Part shown: in pieces, positions 59,149 through 64,000 of the stretch
Numbering within the stretch: the first letter of the stretch is position 1
Layout: each line of letters opens with the position of its first letter
From: Stenocarpella maydis
Lineage: Eukaryota > Ascomycota > Sordariomycetes > Diaporthales > Diaporthaceae
NCBI GenBank assembly: GCA_002270565.1
Contig: NQMI01000163.1
Coordinates: 28,678 to 92,677 of the forward strand
DNA length: 64,000 nt
Reading direction: 5' to 3'
Translations under genes and position numbers: made by a program
The notes under the pieces: model-generated
Database searches by the model: none
Told to the model about the DNA's origin: nothing
What the model saw: the letters and a program-made list of their open reading frames with translations, nothing else

Positions 59149-60789
59149 CTAAGCATTCGAAAGCACGACATTGCCAGGATTCAGCTCCCGGAGCCAAGGG
59201 CTCGTTAGGTCCGTGTAGAAGCTCGCGCCCTGCACAGGGGTCGGGGCATCTGGGACGGTGACGTTGCAGTTCGTCACCCAGTCGCCCGCCGCCGCCAGCT
59301 TGTCCGAGACGTACCGGGCGTAGTCGCCCAAGAGACAGGACTGGCCCGGGCCGTCCTTGCACGAGGGAATGGTGTAGACGGCGTCGTTGAGCCTGATGCG
59401 GACGTACGTCCCATTGGTGGCCAAGATAGCAGCCTCGCCGGAATCGTCGCGTCGCTGGGCCGTGGCCGTGCGAGCGTTCAGGCCTGGGCCTGGGCTGGAA
59501 GAGCCGTTTCCAGCGCTACCATCGACGATACAGTTCAGCCTCTCGAAGGCGATGGTGCCCCGCATGGTGGTGAAGCGCGAGGCCATGAACAGCCGGTCCG
59601 CGCCCATCTCGGATCCGGACAGGGCGGGCTGCTCGTCGAAGACGCCGCTGGAGGCGACGAGCTCGTTGAGCTGGCCGTCGTTGATGAAGGTGGCCAGCAG
59701 GCTGGGGAGTGTGAAGCTTCCCCCGTCCCGGGCGGTGCCGTTGATGCCCGGCCCCTTCTCGAGGAGGCTGACCAGCGCGTTCAGATACGGCAGCATCATT
59801 GTCTGCTCCAGTTCGGTGCCCGGGCCGACGCCGTAGTAGTAGCGGAGGGAGTTGGCGTACTCGTACTGCTGCAGCTCCTCGTCGGTGAAGACGCCGCACC
59901 ATGGGGACAGCCGCCCCGTGATCTGGCTCTCAAACCCACAAAGGTAGGGAATCTGGGAGATGTCGTTGTCCTCGAACGTGAAGTTGCCCTCTATCAGGCT
60001 CTCCAGGCGCTCCTTGATTGGTGGGATGTAGACTTCCGCCCACTCTGTGGCAAAGTCGCCTCCCTCATTGTCGTCGAAGTTTGGGCACTGGTCCGATGGC
60101 GCCAGGGAATTGCCAATGCTGCCAGTGTACCCCTTCGACGTCACGGAGACGACCTTGCCGTACGTGCTGGACGCGAAGCCAAGGTAGCCCTGGACGAACA
60201 TCTGGGCCGTCTGCAGCACCCGGGTGTAGTTGTTAGACCACACATAGAAGTCGTCGCCCTCGTTGTACAGCTGTGGATACCGTGTACGGAGGGCATATCC
60301 AAGGTCCTGCGCCTCCTTCGCACCGGTCGGGGACTCCATGGCGATCTGTAGACCTGGGTTGGTCAAGACCGTCCGCCAGTCCTTCATGAAGGACAGACTG
60401 CCGGTCGGGGTATAATTGCCAGATGAGAAACGATCCTGCATGTCGACCCATCCTGCGTAGGCGCCCGTGTCTGGGAAGCGAGAGCCATGGCGGGAGACGT
60501 ATGCGGCCTGGTCAACGTAGCAGTTCTCCGGGATCTCTGACGAGATATTGTAGACATTAGGCCCTGCGGGATTTTTGAGTATGTTGTCCCTTAAAGCGTG
60601 TCACGCGGTTTCAGGGAAGGGGCTCTCACCGGCGAACCACGGGCTGTTGCCACCCAGCCACTTGAGAGGCTCGGAAGCAGTCTCGCTGGCTGGAAGGTTG
60701 ATGTCGTTGACGGGAGCCAACATCTGGGCGGCTGACGCAGAGCCCACCACGGCCAGGGCGGCGGCCTTGATAGCCGATGAAGCAGGCAT
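59149..60789 (-). CDS. Secreted histidine acid phosphatase (phytase-like)
   Basis: Exons: complement of 59149-60563 and 60630-60789, giving 524 aa. A signal peptide is apparent (residues 1-21, MPASSAIKAAALAVVGSASA, ending at AAQ). The catalytic signature RHGSRFPD (78-85) contains the nucleophile His79, which forms the phospho-histidine intermediate. WCGVFTDEEL (about 275-284), CGF and several N-glycosylation sequons (NYT, NFT, NGT, NVT) support an extracellular enzyme. The second active-site motif, normally His-Asp, reads FINDGQ (Asn348-Asp349), so the acid Asp is kept but His is replaced by Asn. Paired cysteines near the C-terminus (SCKDGPGQSCLL, NCNV) suit the fold. The likely role is release of phosphate from organic phosphates. 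Whether phytate is a substrate cannot be told. Confidence 0.92.
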
Positions 60790-60948
60790 CGTAAACTCCC
60801 CTCTTGGTATTTACTCGAAAAAGGATATGCCAAAGCTGAAGCAACAGTGTCCGGACCAGATGAACGAAGTGATGGGCTAGCGCTTCGCGAGGGTCCAATC
60901 TGGGCTTGCAGAAGGGTGTCCATTGACAGATGATAGGGACGCTGGTCC

Positions 60949-60956
60949 ATATATAT
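60949..60956 (-). promoter_or_regulatory. Candidate TATA box of the phosphatase gene
   Basis: A TATATAT stretch about 160 bases upstream of the phosphatase ATG, in an otherwise mixed sequence. The distance is compatible with a transcript start about 100 bases before the ATG. This is inference from position only. Confidence 0.35.
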
Positions 60957-61145
60957 CGTCCTCCCCCCATGATCGCCCCCAAGTCCACATGACGTTGGAT
61001 ATCGACGGCGGAGCAGGGTAGGTAACTCGGCACTCGGCGAGGCTATCACGGACGAGGACCCCGGATTGGGATGGCAATCAACGCTATCACATCCTCAAGA
61101 CTTCTTGGGGAGGGTTGCAATCTCCTTGGCCGCCTACGTTGCTAG

Positions 61146-61151
61146 CACGTG
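61146..61151. promoter_or_regulatory. CACGTG hexamer, possible Pho4/NUC-1-type site
   Basis: A palindromic CACGTG, about 357 bases upstream of the phosphatase start. In yeast and Neurospora, Pho4/NUC-1 basic helix-loop-helix factors bind CACGTG upstream of phosphate-starvation genes. A single six-base match may be chance, and the site could also belong to RAI1. Confidence 0.3.
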
Positions 61152-62455
61152 TGGACGGTGTCGCTGGTGGTTTGCCATTGGGGACTGAGTCGACGTGCAA
61201 GCACCGGAAATTGGATGGGTCCACCAGCTCTGATACCCCTGACCCATGCCTCGCCCGCTGGCCGGGGCCGGTCCGGTGAAAGCTTGACCGAAGTCGTCAC
61301 GGGGCGGGTAAATATAAGTACTGGGGGTGCCCTTCGTGGGCAACCTTGATCGAGATCAATTGTTTTGTTACCATCCTGAGGACACGCTGCGTGTAACGAG
61401 ATAAGACATCCGCCACTGGTTTCGTCCAAGTTATGGGGAATTGCAATGCAACCAAAGAGGCAGAATGAGCACCTATAAGCAACATAATACAAATGAATAT
61501 ACAATCACAACATCACCTAAAACCTGAGCAGCGAGGCAGACAAGCAATTGTTTCTTGTCTCCCTACCATAGAACTGCCTCTGTCGAGACTTGCGATCGAA
61601 ATCATTGGTCAGATTTACTCCTGCTTGTTCCAGAGACATTGAACCAACGTTTTTAAGCACCCACCCCTCCGTCCCGTGAGGAATGACCGACAGTTAAACT
61701 TGGTCGACCAGAGGTCCAGCTTCAGGAGTGTCTACAGGCTCTCCTAACGCCAGTGGGTGTAAGTCAAATCTGACGGCGCTGCCTGAACCTTGACCTCAAG
61801 GACATGGGGAAGCAAGCGGAAGACTACAGTGCGACGACCATGAGATGAATATTACAGAAGTTGGCCTCGCATAATACCGTATGAATTCCCGTGTTGTCTT
61901 TTGCACACACTTCACTGTTCCCCGAACCTGAATGATGCGCACTTTCAATGGGGCAAGCTTGGGCAAAGCTCGGGCTTCTGAGAACAAAACGCTGGCTTTA
62001 CAGAAATAATATAGCTTGGAAACATTTGCACTTGGACTATTATCAGGTTCTCGTGAGTGAATACTTAGTCCACGTTGTTCACACTGTCGGTCAGGTTATC
62101 AGATTTCATTCGTTCACGATCCCAGGTTGATGCCCAGGTGAGCCTGACACACTGGAATACAGGGACTCCTTGACAGGGCTCATGCAGAAAACCGGCCCTA
62201 AAACGCACTGGCCACCGCTTAACTGCGGAGTACAAGCCGCCCGTACCACCTGGGGATGCATCCTAGCCTGACCTAGAACATTAAGACTCGGAGTTCATCT
62301 CTCCACAAGAATCAAGGGCCAACAGCTGGGTAAAGTCGCATAAAGCCCTGTGCTTCTTTCGCATGGCGACCTGGTCTCGCAGACTTGTAGGTCGTCACTC
62401 ATCGGACGGACTATTCAAGGCACGCATTCAAAGATTCAGGCGCCAAACCCACACC

Positions 62456-64000
62456 ATGGATCACGCGTTCTCAATACAGCCTATAGGCCGGTTCGCAGGC
62501 CAGAGCGCGCCTGTCAAGAGACCAAAGGCAGGTTCATTTACAGCGCATCTCATCGCGTCTCCTCTCATCTCATCTCACCTTTGATACGATATACCGCAGT
62601 GAAGTGCCTTATTGACACAGCTTCAGGAGTTTGCATGCTTCTCATACGATGATGAGCACAAGTACCACTACGGAGACCGATCCTTGAGATGGTATTACAC
62701 ACCGCGGCTTGGGGCGGACCTGTCTCATGGTTTCGACAAGTTCGTCAAGCACGACGACAGTGTCGCCGAGCACCTGGATAGTCTGCTCAAGACAATCATG
62801 CATCACGAGCAGGAGGCCAAGGAGAAGATCGATGCCAACGTCGTGACGTGGCGTGGCGTTCTCACCAAGGTCCGCCGGCCGTCCTATTTCCACCCAGCAT
62901 GTGTCTCTGAAACCTTCGGGACCCAGTAGCTAACACGGCTGCAGATAATGTCAAGTCCGTTCGACGACCGCGACGGGTACGAATGGAGCAGCAGACACCA
63001 CACTGTGTCCAAGACCTCCTCGGCTAACAACCTCACAGGTTCGAGCTGAATGCCACATTGTACCAAGTGCGCCGCCTCCCAGATGCCTAACCTCCTTGAG
63101 ACAACCATACTGACCGGACACGCAAAAGGACTGCATGTACGCACACGCACAACCACTCAAAGCCAGCAGAGCACACGAGAGGATGAACAAAAGCTGACAC
63201 GGGTGCCAGCTTCATCGAGGAGAACCACGCGTACCGCATGCGCTCCCAGGCAGAGCAGGCTTCTCAGCCCTGGCGCGGGCCGATATCACAAGAGATCATG
63301 CAGTTCTGGGGCTACAAGTTCGAGACGCTAGCGACACTGCCCGCGCCGTGGGGCGAGACCAGCCGCGAGTACATCGAGGGCCGTGAGCAGGAGGTCGTCA
63401 ACAACAAGGCGCAGTACTGCTCCGTGGTCAGGACCGGCCTGGGCAAGACAGTACTTTGCCTCGGCGGCGAGGTCGATGCTGGTGAGCTAGGCCCCCTCCC
63501 TGCCGGTCACTGACGCCTCGGAATCCTATCCTTGGTCCAGAACACCACCCTCGGCGCAAAAAATCACCAGGCTAACCTGCTCCCCCCCTGCTTCCGCGCT
63601 ACTACAGTCTGGGACTCCAAGCCCCCAAAGGCCGGCGACCCCATCAACTGGGTGGAGCTCAAGACATCGGCCGAGATGCGAAACGACCGCGACCGCGACA
63701 ACTTCGAGCGCAAGCTGCTCAAGTTCTGGATCCAGTCCTTCCTGCTGGGCGTGCCCCGGATCATTGTCGGCTTCCGCTCGCGCGACGGCATCCTGCAGCG
63801 CGTCGAGGACATGGACGTGGCCTCGATCCCGGACACCGTCGCGCGGCGCGGCCGGCAGTGGGACGGCAACATCTGCACCAACTTTGCGGCCTCTTTTCTC
63901 GAGTGTGAGTCTTTTCCCGGTCATGTCCCTTCCCGTTCGGCTGCCATCACCAGCAATGCAATGTGGAATGGGGCCACGGTCGCGTGCAAAGGAAGTGGGT
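62456..64000 (+). CDS. RAI1: RAI1/DXO-family decapping nuclease (5' part, cut by window end)
   Basis: Exons in the window: 62456-62527, 62627-62869, 62945-62976, 63039-63066, 63129-63136, 63210-63481 and 63608-63904. The last ends at donor T|GTGAGT, and the next exon lies beyond 64000. About 317 residues are present. Rai1 partners the nuclear exonuclease Rat1 and removes defective or NAD caps. Visible motifs are FSIQPIGRFAGQS at the N-terminus, FACFSYDDEHKY, GADLSHGFDKF, FIEENHAYR, MQFWGYKFE, the metal-binding GGEVDA (Glu215, Asp217) and WVELKTS (Glu235, Lys237), and KFWIQSFLLGVPRIIVGFR. Two splicing oddities are needed to keep the family frame: a GC-AG first intron (AAG|GCAGGT) and an 8-nt exon 5 (GACTGCAT), which gives YQDCIFIEEN. 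The second intron has donor GTCCGC. Confidence 0.9.

Larger units (their letters stand above)
60790..62455. promoter_or_regulatory. Divergent upstream region of the phosphatase and RAI1
   Basis: About 1.67 kb. On the phosphatase side a TATATAT element lies at about 60949-60955 and a CACGTG hexamer at 61146-61151. The region around 61780-62110 is AT-richer. Short open frames here are not convincing. Confidence 0.4.

Overview
The window is nuclear DNA of a filamentous ascomycete, most likely a Sordariomycete. The genes are conserved eukaryotic housekeeping genes with short GT-AG introns, GC-rich codons and the intron-dense actin layout typical of this group. The species cannot be named from the sequence.

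Layout. At 1-428 is the end of an unidentified Pro/Gly-rich frame. From 1.2 to 7.2 kb lie two minus-strand genes: the nuclear cap-binding large subunit (CBP80) and a GSK-3 kinase. From 7.2 to 33.7 kb I find no intact gene. This tract has microsatellites, GC-rich low-complexity DNA and an AT-rich block (about 17.8-24 kb). The block holds a decayed reading frame at about 19.26-20.04 kb whose in-frame stops all fit C-to-T change, which suggests repeat-induced point mutation (RIP). At 33.7-35.5 kb is a four-finger C2H2 transcription factor (plus strand). The next 5 kb are apparently non-coding.

From 40.7 to 64 kb the window is gene-dense: URM1 (minus, apparently without its C-terminal exon) divergent from ELP2 (plus, with three apparent single-base frameshifts); an SPT small-subunit-like membrane protein (minus) divergent from a mitochondrial GGQ release-factor-like protein (plus); actin (minus); the Hsp70 exchange factor FES1 (plus); mitoribosomal uL5m, exocyst SEC8 and a secreted histidine acid phosphatase (all minus); and the start of RAI1 (plus), cut by the window end.

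Gene relations. ELP2 and URM1 both act in wobble-uridine (U34) tRNA modification and share one roughly 510-bp promoter region. CBP80 and RAI1 both deal with mRNA 5' ends but lie 60 kb apart. Actin, SEC8 and the SPT-like gene all bear on polarised secretion and membranes, but nothing in the sequence shows co-regulation.

No previously undescribed system was found. The points most worth a second look are the truncated URM1, the frameshifts in ELP2, the GC-AG intron and 8-nt microexon of RAI1, the coincident intron positions inside two zinc fingers, and the decayed gene in the AT-rich block. All exon joins were worked out by hand from splice consensus plus reading-frame and family continuity.
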